Shown: positions 50,033-61,384, counted from the first letter of the stretch. The stretch is DNA of 64,000 nt from Streptomyces violaceorubidus (GCF_000717995.1 NZ_JODM01000006.1:62001-126000), one strand, 5' to 3'. The notes: generated from the letters alone by a model not told the origin. A program made the numbers and translations.

Positions 50033-50102
50033 CCTCTGTGCCTCCCTCATCGAGCGCTGCCCGCCGTTGGACAGCTCTGCGCGTGAGGCTAGGAAGCGGG
50101 AC

Positions 50103-50118
50103 GTTGCAGAGAGGTTGC
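50103..50118 (-). promoter_or_regulatory. possible activator site upstream of aldehyde dehydrogenase
   Basis: On the minus strand GCAAC occurs twice with an 11-bp period (one helical turn), about 75 bp before the dehydrogenase ATG. This fits a direct-repeat activator site for the adjacent GAF regulator, but no consensus is known to me. Confidence 0.3.
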
Positions 50119-50171
50119 GTGTGCCGTCCGCCGGTGAACGGTCTCCCACAGGGCCGCTCACCGCCGGGCAC

Positions 50172-51467
50172 TCAACCCGCGTTCGGCGCCGTCAGCTCGG
50201 ACTCCAACGCCACGAGGCGGGAGCGTGTCGCCGCCGTGGGCCGGACCGCGGCGAGGGCGCGCCACACGTCGAGATCGTCCTCTCCCCACGGAGCGTGGGC
50301 CCAGTCGGCCAGCAGATCGGGATCGCCGCAGGTGATCAGCGCTGCCCGCAGACCGTCGGCGAGCCGGCGCCTGAGCCGAACGACCGCCGGGGCCTGGGAG
50401 CCGGGCAGCAGCGGACCCGCGTACCTCGTCGCCGCCGCCGTCACCGCCCCGGCCCGCAGCCGACGTTCGACGACGCCCGCGTCGGAGTCCACGGGCATCG
50501 TGAGCCGGTACGGCCGGGAGGCCAGCCGGCCGGGCCCCAGGATGCCGCGCAGGCGCGCCAGTTCCGCCCGGAGCGTCACCGGCGGCACCGTCTCGTCCTC
50601 GTACAGTGCGCAGAGCAACTCGTCGCCCGTCAGACCCTCGGGGTGGTGGGCCAGCAGCACGACGATCTCGCTGTGCCGCCGGCTCAGCCGGACCCTGCGA
50701 CCGTCCGCGCTCAGCAGTGCCTCGTCACGGCCCAGGGCGGTCAGCTCGGCCGCGTCGAGCCCAGGCCGCTCAGGGGCGAGCAGCGCCAGCTGCGACTCCG
50801 CGGCACGCGCCACGGCCTGTACGAAACCCAGGCTGTGCGGATGTGCCAGACCGTCCCCGCCCGTGATGTCCACGGCGCCGAGCACCCGCCCGGTGCGGGG
50901 ATCGTGCACCGGAGCGGCGGCGCAGGTCCAGGGCTGGACCTGCCGTATGAAGTGCTCGGCCGCGAAGACCTGCACCGGACGGCCGACGGCCACCGCCGTG
51001 CCCGGCGCGTTCGTCCCGACGGCGGACTCCGACCAGCGGGCCCCGGGCACGAAGTTCATCCGTCCGGCCCGGCGTCGGGTGACCGGATGTCCCTCGACCC
51101 ACAGCAGCCTGCCGTGCGCGTCGCACACCGCGAGCAGATGTTCACCGTCGGAGGCGAACGTTCCCAGCAGCTCCCGGACCAGCGGCATCACCCGCGACAG
51201 CGGGTGTTCCGCCCGGTACGCGCCGAGATCGCCGTCCATCAGCTCCACGCTCGCGCTGCCGTCCGGGCCGACACCCGCCCGGACCGACCGTCGCCACGAC
51301 TCCGCCACCACGGCGCGCACGGGCCGCGGCACCGTCCCCGCCTCGGTGAAGGTCTCATGGGCCCGGCGCAGTGTCCGCGCGCGCTCGGCGGGGTCGGCAC
51401 CCGGTTCCAGAGCCAGCCATGAATCAGTCAACTCGGCCTCCCCGGACGGTGTTGCGGTGTGGGACAT
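50172..51467 (-). CDS. GAF-domain transcriptional regulator of aldehyde dehydrogenase
   Basis: This 431-residue protein has an N-terminal segment resembling AcoR-type activators ([20 protein letters not shown], a motif that precedes GAF sensing domains). A GAF domain follows (about 85-235, with [21 protein letters not shown] and [19 protein letters not shown]). It lacks the AAA sigma-54 module; instead a winged-helix-like C-terminal region carries [22 protein letters not shown] and [21 protein letters not shown]. It lies 139 bp upstream of the dehydrogenase gene and is probably its activator, sensing an aldehyde, alcohol or acetoin-like compound. Confidence 0.8.
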   Translation of the reverse strand: MSHTATPSGEAELTDSWLALEPGADPAERARTLRRAHETFTEAGTVPRPVRAVVAESWRRSVRAGVGPDGSASVELMDGDLGAYRAEHPLSRVMPLVRELLGTFASDGEHLLAVCDAHGRLLWVEGHPVTRRRAGRMNFVPGARWSESAVGTNAPGTAVAVGRPVQVFAAEHFIRQVQPWTCAAAPVHDPRTGRVLGAVDITGGDGLAHPHSLGFVQAVARAAESQLALLAPERPGLDAAELTALGRDEALLSADGRRVRLSRRHSEIVVLLAHHPEGLTGDELLCALYEDETVPPVTLRAELARLRGILGPGRLASRPYRLTMPVDSDAGVVERRLRAGAVTAAATRYAGPLLPGSQAPAVVRLRRRLADGLRAALITCGDPDLLADWAHAPWGEDDLDVWRALAAVRPTAATRSRLVALESELTAPNAG

Positions 51468-51606
51468 CGTGACTCCGCTGATACGCGCGGACAACCTCTT
51501 CGACCAGCCGGACACCCGAATGTGGTGTTCCGAATGGACCGGTGGCGAGGCCGGACGAGGACTGGACGAGTGCCGGACGAGTGCCGGACGGGGGACAGGC
51601 GAGGGG

Positions 51607-52230
51607 TCAGACGAAGTTGACCAGTCTGATGTAGCGGGTCCAGTCCCAGAAGGGTCCCGGGTCCGTGTGATCGCTGCCGGGCACCTCGTGATGCGCGATG
51701 ATGTGCGTGCGGTCCATGGGAATCCCGTAGGTGGTGCAGATCGCCGCGGTGAGCCGGGCCGACTGCTCGTACAGCGCGTCGGTGAAGTACTCGGGCCGGT
51801 CCACCCATCCCTCGTGTTCGATCCCGATGCTGCGGGTGTTGTAGTCCCAGTTCCCCGCGTGCCACGCGATGTCCGCCTCCCGGACACACTGCGCGACGTG
51901 CCCGTCGGAGGACCGGACGACGTAGTGCGCGGACACCTGCTTCTCGGGGTCGCGGAAGATGGACAGGGTGTCGGCATAAGTCTCCTGCGTGACGTGGACG
52001 ATCACGTAGTCGACGGGGTAGGTGGTGGGGCGGCTCGACCGGCTGTAGTTGGACGTGTTCGCCGGCAGCCACTCCGCGGCGGGATAGTCGACGGCACGGG
52101 CCCGTGCGGTGGCCCGCGTGCCGGAGAGCAAGGTGTACGGGACGGTGGCCAGCGCGGCGCCCTTGAGGAGCCGCCGCCTGGTCGGAGCGGGTGCTGTCCT
52201 ATCCCTTTCCGCGGGATTGCCCTTTTTCAT
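51607..52230 (-). CDS. Tat-exported N-acetylmuramoyl-L-alanine amidase
   Basis: This 207-residue zinc amidase cleaves the lactyl amide between MurNAc and L-Ala in peptidoglycan. The signal peptide has twin-arginine-type TRRRLLKGAALATVPYTLL (17-35). The Amidase_2/PGRP domain has YVIVHVTQETYADTLSIF (first zinc His), SAHYVVRSSDGHVAQCV, and IIAHHEVPGSDHTDPGPFWDW (second His, with aspartate and the conserved HTDPGP). An AAAGG lies 10 bases before the ATG. The stretch AAAGGGCAATCCC is repeated around the start codon. It acts outside the membrane in cell-wall turnover. Confidence 0.9.
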   Translation of the reverse strand: MKKGNPAERDRTAPAPTRRRLLKGAALATVPYTLLSGTRATARARAVDYPAAEWLPANTSNYSRSSRPTTYPVDYVIVHVTQETYADTLSIFRDPEKQVSAHYVVRSSDGHVAQCVREADIAWHAGNWDYNTRSIGIEHEGWVDRPEYFTDALYEQSARLTAAICTTYGIPMDRTHIIAHHEVPGSDHTDPGPFWDWTRYIRLVNFV

Positions 52231-52579
52231 GGGATTGCCCTTTCGTCGGAGGGGGCCCTGGGCCCGGTGGGGGGTGACTGCTCGGCCGTCCGACATGCCG
52301 GACCGACGTGCCGGACCGACGTGCCGGACCGACATGACGGAGCGACATACGGACCGACATGACGGCCCGACGTGAACCGCGGAGCAGAACGACGACGCGG
52401 ACGTCCGCCCGCCCCGGGGGCGAGGTGCGTCCGCGTGAATCACCGTACGGGGGCCGGGGGTTGCGCAGTAGAGCGCCGCGCCGTTCCGTGGACAGCCACC
52501 GCCTTGTGGACACAGCGCTCACTCGATCGAGTGAACGGAACTGGCGGGTCAGGTCGCCGACGCACCTCTGCCGGGCAGC
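52231..52579. repeat. intergenic region with a 13-bp tandem repeat array
   Basis: This 349-bp gap between the amidase and the ROK gene contains about seven tandem copies of a 13-bp unit, GGACCGACGTGCC and variants with CATGAC (52287-52376). The rest is GC-rich with no other recognisable element. One unit is 12 bp, so a coding role is unlikely. The array lies in the probable promoter region of the amidase gene. Confidence 0.75.
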
Positions 52580-53788
52580 TCAGGCCCGCTCCGCCACCGC
52601 GCCCGGGTCGTCCAGGACAGCCCGCACCACGAAGTGCGCGGCGCCGAGCAGTGGTCCCTGCGGACCAAGCTCCGAGACCGCGACCGGGCAGGCGGGGCCG
52701 GCCGTGCGCCGGGCCAGCTCGTCACGCAGCGACGGCAGCAGCCAGGGTGCGAGACCGGCCAGGGCACCGCCCAGCACCACGCCCTCGGGGTCCAAAAGGT
52801 TCACCGCCCCGGTCAGGGCGATGCCGAGAGCCGTGCCCGCCTCGCGCAGGGCACGCCGTACGTCCTCGTCGCCCTCCGCGGCACGTCCGGAGAGCAGTCC
52901 GACCCGGTCTTCGCCGGGCTCCACGCCCGCCGCGCGCAGTACTGCCTCCTCACCGGCGTACTGCTCCAGGCACCCCCGCCCGCCGCAGGCGCACTCGGGG
53001 CCGTCGGGATGGACCGGCACATGCCCCAGCTCACCGGCGAACCCGCGGGTACCGCGCAGCAGCCGGCCGTCGAACACCACGGCCGCACCGATGCCGATCT
53101 CCGCCGAGACGTGCAGGAAGTCCCGCGGAGTGCCGTCGCCGAGCCAGAGTTCGGCGAGCGCGCCGAAATTGGCCTCGTTGTCCACCGTCGGCGGCAGGTC
53201 CGCGGGCAGCAGCGCCCCGAGGTCCGCGTCGCGCCAGTCCAGGTTCGGGGCGCGTACCACGGTCCGGCCGTCCCGGGCCACGAGACCCGGCACGGCCACC
53301 GCGAGTCCGGCCGGCCACAGTCCCTCCGCCTCCGCTTCCGACACGACCTGCCGCACCAGGCCGGTGAGCTGTGCGAGCACCGGCTCCGGAGAACGGCCTC
53401 GATTGCTGCCGTACCGCACCGCACGCGCGCGTACCCGGCCGCACAGGTCGACCGCGCAGACCGCGAGATGGTCGACGCCGACCTCCGCCCCGATGCCGGC
53501 CGGGCCCTGCGCGCTGACGGCGAGCGCGGACCCGGGCCGGCCGACGCGGCCGGGGCGCTCGGGCCCCAGCTCCTCCAGCAGGCCCGAGCGGACGAGTTCG
53601 TCCACGAGGGTCGACACCGCCGCACGCGTCAGCCCGATCCGTGAGGCGACCGCGGCCCGGGACAGCGGGCCCTCGGCGCTGACGGTGTGCATCACCCGCG
53701 CGAGATTGCGGCGGCGCATTCCCTGCTGGGTGTCCGGCAGCGCGCGCCCGGGACGGGCCGGGTGGGCTTCGTGCGGCGGTGCGGTCAT
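52580..53788 (-). CDS. xylR: ROK-family transcriptional regulator, probable xylose repressor
   Basis: This 402-residue ROK protein has an N-terminal winged helix (RRRNLARVMHTVSAEGPLSRAAVASRIG, core SRAAVASRIGLTRAAVSTLV). Its sugar-kinase-like domain has the zinc motif ECACGGRGCLEQY and ends in DPEGVVLGGALAG. It is followed by xylB and xylA within 2 kb, so repression of the xylose genes with D-xylose as inducer is the likely role. The start codon is not certain: GGAGG lies only one base before this ATG, and an ATG 14 codons upstream (53830) is in frame. Confidence 0.82.
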   Translation of the reverse strand: MTAPPHEAHPARPGRALPDTQQGMRRRNLARVMHTVSAEGPLSRAAVASRIGLTRAAVSTLVDELVRSGLLEELGPERPGRVGRPGSALAVSAQGPAGIGAEVGVDHLAVCAVDLCGRVRARAVRYGSNRGRSPEPVLAQLTGLVRQVVSEAEAEGLWPAGLAVAVPGLVARDGRTVVRAPNLDWRDADLGALLPADLPPTVDNEANFGALAELWLGDGTPRDFLHVSAEIGIGAAVVFDGRLLRGTRGFAGELGHVPVHPDGPECACGGRGCLEQYAGEEAVLRAAGVEPGEDRVGLLSGRAAEGDEDVRRALREAGTALGIALTGAVNLLDPEGVVLGGALAGLAPWLLPSLRDELARRTAGPACPVAVSELGPQGPLLGAAHFVVRAVLDDPGAVAERA

Positions 53789-53819
53789 GCCTCCGTCAGT
53801 CCTTGTTCTGTCGTCTCTC

Positions 53820-53847
53820 GGTCCGGTCACCGGCCGGCGACCGGACC
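53820..53847. repeat. 9-bp inverted repeat between xylB and the ROK gene
   Basis: GGTCCGGTC and GACCGGACC flank a 10-base centre. It lies 32 bp upstream of the ROK start and 140 bp past the xylB stop. It could terminate xylB transcription or serve as an operator; the sequence does not decide. Confidence 0.5.
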
Positions 53848-53987
53848 GGGGTGCACGCGTGTGCCGTCCGACGCGGGGACACGCCGGGCGGAGTGCCTCC
53901 GCCGCGTAGCGGTTCCGTGGCGCCGGGGCGCGCCCCGCAACCGTTCGCGGAGCGTCCGCCGGTGGCCTCGCCCGCGCGAGCGCGTCC

Positions 53988-55433
53988 TCAGTTGGAAGCC
54001 GCGTCCCGTTCCAGCAGCGGTGCCGCGTCGGAGAGTACCCCGGTGATCCTGTTCAGCGTCTCCTGGTCCCGTTCCACGGCGTCCAGTACCGGTCCGGCGG
54101 CCGTGTTCCAGCGCCGGGCGACGGCGGCCGCGTCCTCGCCGGTCAGCAGGCCGGCCGCCTGTGCCGCGGCGCCGAGCGCCACCAGCTCCTTGGCCTCCGG
54201 GATCTGGACCGGGCGTCCCGACAGGCGCCGCACCGTCTGCTGCCAGGCCGCACCCCGGGCGCCGCCGCCGATCAGCAGCAGTGGCGCGGACGGGTCCGCG
54301 TCGGCGTCCAGGACGAGGTCGAGCGCGCCGAGCAGCGAGTGGACGGCACCGTCGTACGCGGCCTGGAGCAGCTGGCCCGCGGTCGTGTCGTGCCGCAGCC
54401 CGTACAGGAGGCCGGAGGAGTGCGGGAGGTTCGGCGTGCGCTCGCCGTCCAGGAAGGGCAGGAGCGTGGCCTCGGTGCCCGGCTCGACGGCTTCCCGGTC
54501 GAGGCCCAGCAGGGACGCGACCCGGTCGACGGCGAGCGTGCAGTTCAGGGTGCAGGCCAGCGGCAGCCAGTCGCCGCGCGCGTCGGCGAAGCCCGCCACC
54601 GTGCCGGTCGGGTCGGCGGGCCGGTGCTGCGACACGGCGTACACCGTGCCCGACGTGCCGAGGCTCATCACCGGGACGCCGGGGCGCAGCCCGAGGCCGA
54701 GCGCGGCGGCCGCGTTGTCGCCGGTGCCGGCGGCGACCAGGGTGCCCTTCGAGAACGGCAGGCCGTGACCGTCGCGTACCGTGCCGGCCACCTCGCCGGG
54801 CCGGACCACCCGGGGCAGCAACGCCGGATCGAGCCCCACGCGCGCGAGGATGCCCTCGTCGTACGCCTCGATGCCCGACGCCCACCAGCCGGTGCCGGAC
54901 GCGTCGCCGCGATCGGTGGTGCCCTCGCCGGTGAGACGCTCGGTGAGGTAGTCGTGGGGGAGCCGTACGGCCTTCACCGCGCGGGCCGCGTCCGGCTCCT
55001 GCTCGGCGAGCCAAGCCCACTTGGTGACCGTGAAGGAGGCGCTGGGGACACTCCCGGTGCGCTCCGCCCAGGCCTTGGGCCCGCCCAGCTCGTCGATCAG
55101 GCGGCGGGCCTGCGGAGCCGAACGCACGTCGTTCCACAGGAGGGCGGGGCGTACCGGCTCGCCCTGCGCGTCCAGCGTGACCAGACCGTGCTGCTGCCCG
55201 CCGATGGAGACCGCGGCAGCCTCGCGGGCGGCGTCGCCGCACTGGGCCAGGGCCTCGCCCAGCGCGTCCCACCACTGGCGGGGATCGCTCTCACGGCCGG
55301 TCCCGGAGGAGACGGTGTGGGGCGCCTGACCGCTCGCGACGACCCGGCCGGTGGCCGTGTCGACGACCAGTGCCTTGGTGGACTGGGTGGACGTGTCCAC
55401 GCCGACGACGAGCGGACCCTCGGCTGCTGACAT
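53988..55433 (-). CDS. xylB: xylulokinase
   Basis: This 481-residue FGGY kinase phosphorylates D-xylulose. It begins with VVGVDTSTQSTKALVVD (phosphate-1 motif, near residues 10-26) and SIGGQQHGLVTLD, which contacts sugar. TLVAAGTGDNAAAALGLG and the ADP-binding LLIGGGARGAAWQQ mark the second domain. It diverges from xylA with a 155-bp promoter region. Together the two convert xylose to xylulose 5-phosphate for the pentose phosphate pathway. No transporter gene is in the immediate neighbourhood. Confidence 0.94.
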   Translation of the reverse strand: MSAAEGPLVVGVDTSTQSTKALVVDTATGRVVASGQAPHTVSSGTGRESDPRQWWDALGEALAQCGDAAREAAAVSIGGQQHGLVTLDAQGEPVRPALLWNDVRSAPQARRLIDELGGPKAWAERTGSVPSASFTVTKWAWLAEQEPDAARAVKAVRLPHDYLTERLTGEGTTDRGDASGTGWWASGIEAYDEGILARVGLDPALLPRVVRPGEVAGTVRDGHGLPFSKGTLVAAGTGDNAAAALGLGLRPGVPVMSLGTSGTVYAVSQHRPADPTGTVAGFADARGDWLPLACTLNCTLAVDRVASLLGLDREAVEPGTEATLLPFLDGERTPNLPHSSGLLYGLRHDTTAGQLLQAAYDGAVHSLLGALDLVLDADADPSAPLLLIGGGARGAAWQQTVRRLSGRPVQIPEAKELVALGAAAQAAGLLTGEDAAAVARRWNTAAGPVLDAVERDQETLNRITGVLSDAAPLLERDAASN

Positions 55434-55519
55434 CGGGTTTCTCCCTCTTCCGCGGGTGCTGCGACCCGGCCTTCACTCCTTCGGGGACACCTTGTCCCTT
55501 CCCAGAACCGTGTGTGCAT

Positions 55520-56752
<1,233 letters not shown>

Positions 56753-56768
56753 CCGGTTCGGCCCCCGT

Positions 56769-56815
56769 GTACGGGCTCCGGCCCCCTCCCTCGCGGACGG
56801 GGCCGGAGCCCGTAC
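56769..56815. terminator. bidirectional terminator hairpin after xylA
   Basis: Perfect 17-bp arms (GTACGGGCTCCGGCCCC and complement) separated by a 13-base loop lie 17 bp beyond the xylA stop. The opposing gene ends at 56928, so it can serve both strands. Confidence 0.85.
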
Positions 56816-56927
56816 GGGCAGTCAAGCCCGAAACCCCGCGCGCCGGGACGGGACGGCGAAGGAAGCAGTACCTAGGCAGGCCGGCCCAGCTCACGTCAGG
56901 CCAGGCAGCGGAGGGCCGGCCGCGGTG

Positions 56928-58202
56928 TCAGGGCTCGTCCCCCGACGCGAGGGCAGCCGTGGCCAAGGCCGTCGCCGGATCCTGGCCGGCGCCGCCCACG
57001 GGGAGCCACCGGCCGTCCTCCCTGCGGTACGGCCACCAACGCCCCTCGCGGTCCAGGCGTAGCTGATGCGGTGCGCCGACGACGGTCCACCGGTTGGCCC
57101 GGGCCTGCAACGTCGGCCGCTCGTGCTCCTCCCAGGCAGAATCCAGTACCGCACGCGCGCGGGCGAGCGTGTCGCCCTCCACCGTCCACTCCTCCTCGAG
57201 CACGGAAAGGGCGGCGCCACCTCCGAGCCGCCACGCGCGCACGGCCTCGGCCATCGCCTCCCGCGAGCGCCCCGAACCCTCACCGAGGCGCTCCAGCGCC
57301 TCCGGTCCGGGATCTCCCGCGGCCAGGCGCACCGCATCCTGCGCCACGGTCGGCTCCGGGGCCACGGCCCGCCGGTCGTGTCCGGCGCGCAGCGCCTCGG
57401 ACAGCAGGCGGTGGGCCTCCGCCGCCGTCCGGGAGGCCAGGAAGAACAGCTCGGACGGGTCGACGCCCGGCGGGGAGGCCGTCTCCGTGTCCAGGGACGG
57501 CGGTACACCCGGACCGTCCCCGAGGCCGGGCGGGGCGGGCAGCGGAGGCAGCACCTGTCCAGCCGCGTACGCCTCGGCGGCGTCCACACCCTCCGGCCGC
57601 GGCCGGGAAGAGACCTCCTCCGCGCGCGCGGTGCCGTGTGCCTGGAGGGCATCCAGTACGGCGCTCTCCGCGCGGCCCCGCATCAGCAACAGGACGAAGG
57701 GATCCTGGTCCAGCAGCCTGGCCACCTGGTAGCAGAGCGCCGCGGTGTGACCGCAGTGGTCCCAGGCACCGCAGTCGCACTCCGGTTCCAGGTCGCCCAT
57801 GCCCGGCAGCAGGTCGATGCCGGCGGCCGCCGCGTCCTCCACGAGGTGCGGCGGCATGTCGCGGTCCAGCAGCGCCGCGACATGTCCCGACCGCTCGATC
57901 GCCATGTCGACGAAGCGGTCCCACTGGGCGGCGGAGAGCTGCTCCAGCAGGACGTCGGCCCGGTGTGCCGTTCGGTCCCGGTCCTGGACGACCGCGGTGA
58001 TGCGCCCCGGCCGCACCGACACCGCGCCGACCGCCCCCGCGCGCGCGAGCCTGCGGCCCGTCTTCACCTGCGCAGCGTCCATCGCCGCGTCCTCCAGAGC
58101 CCGCAGCCAGGCGCGGCCCCACCAGGTCTGCGCGAAGCCCCGTCCCTGGGCGGGTGGCAGCGCGACGAACGTCCGTTCCGCGTCGTTGTCGTACCGAGTC
58201 AT
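56928..58202 (-). CDS. SWIM zinc-finger protein paired with the SNF2 helicase
   Basis: This 424-residue protein has a SWIM motif ECDCGAWDHCGHTAALCYQVA (residues about 141-160), giving Cys, Cys, Cys, His ligands. A conserved N-terminal region (GFAQTWWGRAWLRALED, near 22-38) typical of bacterial SWIM proteins that partner SNF2 helicases precedes it. The C-terminal half is helical and ends in RANRWTVVGAPHQLRLDREGRWWPYRR-like strands (quoted part VVGAPHQLRLDREGRWW). Its ATG overlaps the SNF2 stop by 4 bp. Because of the upstream frameshift its frame is also entered by read-through from the helicase. Confidence 0.85.
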   Translation of the reverse strand: MTRYDNDAERTFVALPPAQGRGFAQTWWGRAWLRALEDAAMDAAQVKTGRRLARAGAVGAVSVRPGRITAVVQDRDRTAHRADVLLEQLSAAQWDRFVDMAIERSGHVAALLDRDMPPHLVEDAAAAGIDLLPGMGDLEPECDCGAWDHCGHTAALCYQVARLLDQDPFVLLLMRGRAESAVLDALQAHGTARAEEVSSRPRPEGVDAAEAYAAGQVLPPLPAPPGLGDGPGVPPSLDTETASPPGVDPSELFFLASRTAAEAHRLLSEALRAGHDRRAVAPEPTVAQDAVRLAAGDPGPEALERLGEGSGRSREAMAEAVRAWRLGGGAALSVLEEEWTVEGDTLARARAVLDSAWEEHERPTLQARANRWTVVGAPHQLRLDREGRWWPYRREDGRWLPVGGAGQDPATALATAALASGDEP

Positions 58203-61097
58203 CGCGTACCCCCTCGCAGCTCGACCAGGTCGGCCAGTTCCGCGTCCGTCAGTTCCGTGAGCGCCGCGTCGCCCGAGCCCAGAACGGCGTCGGCGAGTTC
58301 CCTCTTGCGGTTCAGCAGGGCGGCGATGCGGTCCTCTATGGTTCCCTCCGCGATCAGCCGGTGCACCTGCACGGGGCGGGTCTGTCCGATGCGGTACGCA
58401 CGGTCCGTGGCCTGTGCCTCGACGGCCGGGTTCCACCAGCGGTCGTAGTGCACGACGTGCTCCGCGCGCGTGAGGTTCAGTCCCGTGCCCGCCGCCTTCA
58501 GCGACAGCAGGAAGACCGGGACCTCTCCGTCCTGGAACCGCCGCACCAGTGACTCCCGGGCGGTGACGGACGTGCCGCCGTGCAGGAACATCGACGACAC
58601 GCCGCGCGCGGCCAGGTGCTGCTCGATCAGCCGCGCCATCTGCACGTACTGCGTGAAGACCAGCACGCTCGCCTCCTCGGCGAGGATCGTGTCGAGCAGC
58701 TCGTCCAGCAGCTCCAGCTTCCCGGAGCGACCGGTGATCTTCGGCCGGTCCTCCTTGAGGAACTGCGCCGGGTGGTTGCAGATCTGCTTGAGGCTCGTCA
58801 GAAGCTTCACGATCAGGCCGCGCCGCGCCATGTGGTCGGCCCCGGCGATCTCCGCGAGCGCCTCGCGCACCACCGCCTCGTACAGGCCCGCCTGTTCCGC
58901 CGTCAGCGACACGGGGTGGTCCGTCTCGGTCTTCGGCGGCAGCTCCGGCGCGATCCCGGGGTCCGACTTGCGGCGCCGCAGCAGGAAGGGCCTGACGAGC
59001 CGGGCCAGTCGCTCCGACGCCGCCGGGTCCTGTCCGTCCTCGACGGCCTGGGCGTAGTGCCGGGCCGTCCTCGACGGCCTGGGCGTAGTGCCGGCGGAAG
59101 CTGCCGAGCCGGCCCAGCAGCCCGGGTGTGGCCCAGTCGAGGATGGCCCACAGTTCCGAGAGGTTGTTCTCCACAGGGGTGCCGGTGAGCGCCACGCGCG
59201 CGCGGGCACCGATGGAGCGCAGTCGCCGGGCGGTCTCGGAGTACGGGTTCTTCACGTGCTGCGCCTCGTCCGCCACGACCATGCCCCACGACACGGCGGC
59301 GAGCCGGTCGGTGTCCAGGCGCATGGTGCCGTAGGTGGTCAGCACGAACTCGCCGTCCGCGAGGTCGTCGAGGTCGCGGCGGGTGCCGTGGAAGCGGCGT
59401 ACGGGCGTGCCGGGCGCGAACCGCTCGACCTCCCGCTGCCAGTTGCCCATCAGGGAGGTGGGGCACACCACCAGGGTGGGACCGGCGGCGTCCGCGTCCG
59501 ACTGCCGGTGCAGATGCAGGGCGATCAGAGTGACGGTCTTCCCGAGCCCCATGTCGTCGGCGAGACAGCAGCCGAGGCCCAACGACGTCATGTGGACCAG
59601 CCAGTCGAGGCCGCGGCGCTGGTAGTCGCGCAGCGTGGCCTCCAGGGCGGCGGGCTGCGCCACGGCCTTCTGCGCCCCGGGGTCGGCGAGGCGCTCGCGC
59701 AGGGTCGCCAGCCAACCCGTGGGACGTACCTCCACACGGTGTCCGTCGACCTCCGTCGAGCCCGTCAGGGCAGCGGCGAGCGCGTCGACCGGCGTGACCT
59801 TGCGGTCCTGCCGGGCACGGGCGCGGTGGGCCTGGTCGGGGTCGACGAGCACCCACCGGTCGCGCAGGCGCACGAGGGGGCGGTTGGCCTCGGCGAGCAG
59901 GTCCAGCTCCTCCCGCGTGAGGCCCTCGCCGCCGAGGGCGAACGTCCAGCTGAAGGCGAGCAGTGCGTCGGCGGACAGGAACGACGTCCCGGCGCCGGAC
60001 GGAGTCGTACGCGGCTCCGGATCGCCGTCGGGGGGTCCCACCTCGGCGCGTTCGGTCAGGTCGCGGGCCAGTTCCCGCGGCCAGTGCACGTCGACGCCGG
60101 CGCCGGTCAGCGCTCGGGAGCCGGCTCCGAGCAGCTCGGCGACCTCGTCGTCGGTGAGCTCGACCGCGTCCGGTACGGCCGCCGACAGCAGGGGCGTGAG
60201 CGAGGGCCAGGCCCGGGCCGCCCGGCGCAGGGCGAGCAGGGCGTCCATCCGCGCGCGCGTGCCGAACGCGGCGCCCGCAGTGCCGGCCCACACCTCCGCG
60301 GTGTCCGCGACGAGCGCGGGATCACTGACGCTGTGCACCTGGGGCACCGCCCGGAACGTCGGCCGGGCGTCCCGGGGAGTCGCGGCCGACAGCCCCCGCA
60401 CCTCGATACGCAGGGACAGCCGTACGCCCGTGTCGTGGCCCGCGGCGACGTCCAGGGTCCATGCGCGCAGCTCGGGCGACAACCGGGGCTCCCGCGCGGC
60501 GTAGGCGGGCCCGGCCGTCAGGAGTTCGGCTGCGGGGGAGCGGGGCAGTGTGTCCGCGACCGCGTCCAGGAAGGAGCGCACCAGGCGTTCCGGGTCGGGC
60601 AGGCGCAGGGGACCGGTGTCGTCGAGGGGGACCGCGTGCGCCTCGGGCGGCATGGCGGCGGCGAGATGGCGGACCCGCTCGATCCGCTCCGCGTCCAGCG
60701 GACCCACGCGCCAGGCGTCGTGCTCGGTCGCGGACAGACCGGGCAGCAGCAGCCCGCGCGCCACCAGGTGCAGGGCCTCGACGGCGACCGCTCCCCAGAA
60801 CACCGACGCCCGATGTCCGTCCACGCGGGCACGCGCGCGTGTGAGCACCGGAAGGGCGGCCCGTACCGGGAGCAGCACGGCCGGCACGCTCACCGCCTCC
60901 ACGCCGTCGTCGTCGGGCAGTACGACGGTCAGGTTTCCCGCCCTCCCCGCCGGGACGATGCCGGGTGCGTCGCCGTCGGGCCGCCAGAAGGCGACGGTGC
61001 CGGTGCGGGCTGGATCGCCGGGCAGGAAGACGGCGCAGCAGTCGACGAGTGCGGAGATCTCGGAGGGGGTCGGAAGAGCGTTCTGCGCAGCGATGAC
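58199..61097 (-). pseudogene. SNF2/HepA-type helicase, frameshifted and without a normal start codon
   Basis: Two frames together encode a protein of about 955 residues, the expected length. The N-terminal part has Walker A DDMGLGKTVTL, box II ADEAQHVKN and LTGTPVENNLSELW. The C-terminal part in the next frame has QICNHPAQFL, LVFTQYVQMARL and ATDRAYRIGQ. The break coincides exactly with a duplication of period 31 bp. Removing one copy restores a single frame. Without that the N-terminal half reads about 297 codons of nonsense, meets no stop, and enters the SWIM gene in frame, giving a fused ORF of at least 1324 codons. At the 5' end, homologous sequence extends upstream of the first usable GTG (60902) to GAGGAAAAC followed by GTC ATC, with no ATG, GTG or TTG. 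Confidence 0.85.
59034..59095. repeat. 31-bp-period tandem duplication in the SNF2 gene
   Basis: Thirty identical bases, starting CCGTCCTCGACGGCC, occur twice in a row with a period of 31 bp (59034-59063 and 59065-59094). The unit is not a multiple of three and shifts the reading frame. Perfect identity suggests a recent event or an assembly error. Confidence 0.97.
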
Positions 61098-61384
61098 GTT
61101 TTCCTCAAGTTTGACTAGCCCGGATGCGGCGGCCGAGTATATGTGATCATCGAAGCTATGAGCTGCGCTTGGATTGTGGCATTGGTCACTGTTCAGGTGG
61201 GGAGATGTCTTCCGACTGGGGGAGGTGTCTCCCGGCGTCTCTCCGGGCTCGGCCGCCGACGAGCTCTCGGGGGTGCCTAAGGGTCGGTCCTCAGGGTGTT
61301 CTCAGGGTCACGCGGCGGAACCGCCGGGAGCGCGGGCCCGTTTTCCGTACAGAGAGCGGCTGTGGCCGCGAAGGAGGCGACATC

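Noticed and set aside
52287..52376. Possible plasmid-type iterons or CRISPR repeats
   Set aside because: Thirteen-bp units without spacers and no rep or cas gene nearby.
56928..60902. A genuine 1324-residue helicase-SWIM fusion protein
   Set aside because: The middle of about 297 residues is the out-of-frame reading of the helicase C-terminal domain, and the correct frame ends with a normal 4-bp overlap to the SWIM gene.
61124..61384. Longer start for the small membrane protein at 61385
   Set aside because: The upstream 87 codons have no folded features, while an ideal AAGGAGG site directly precedes the internal ATG.
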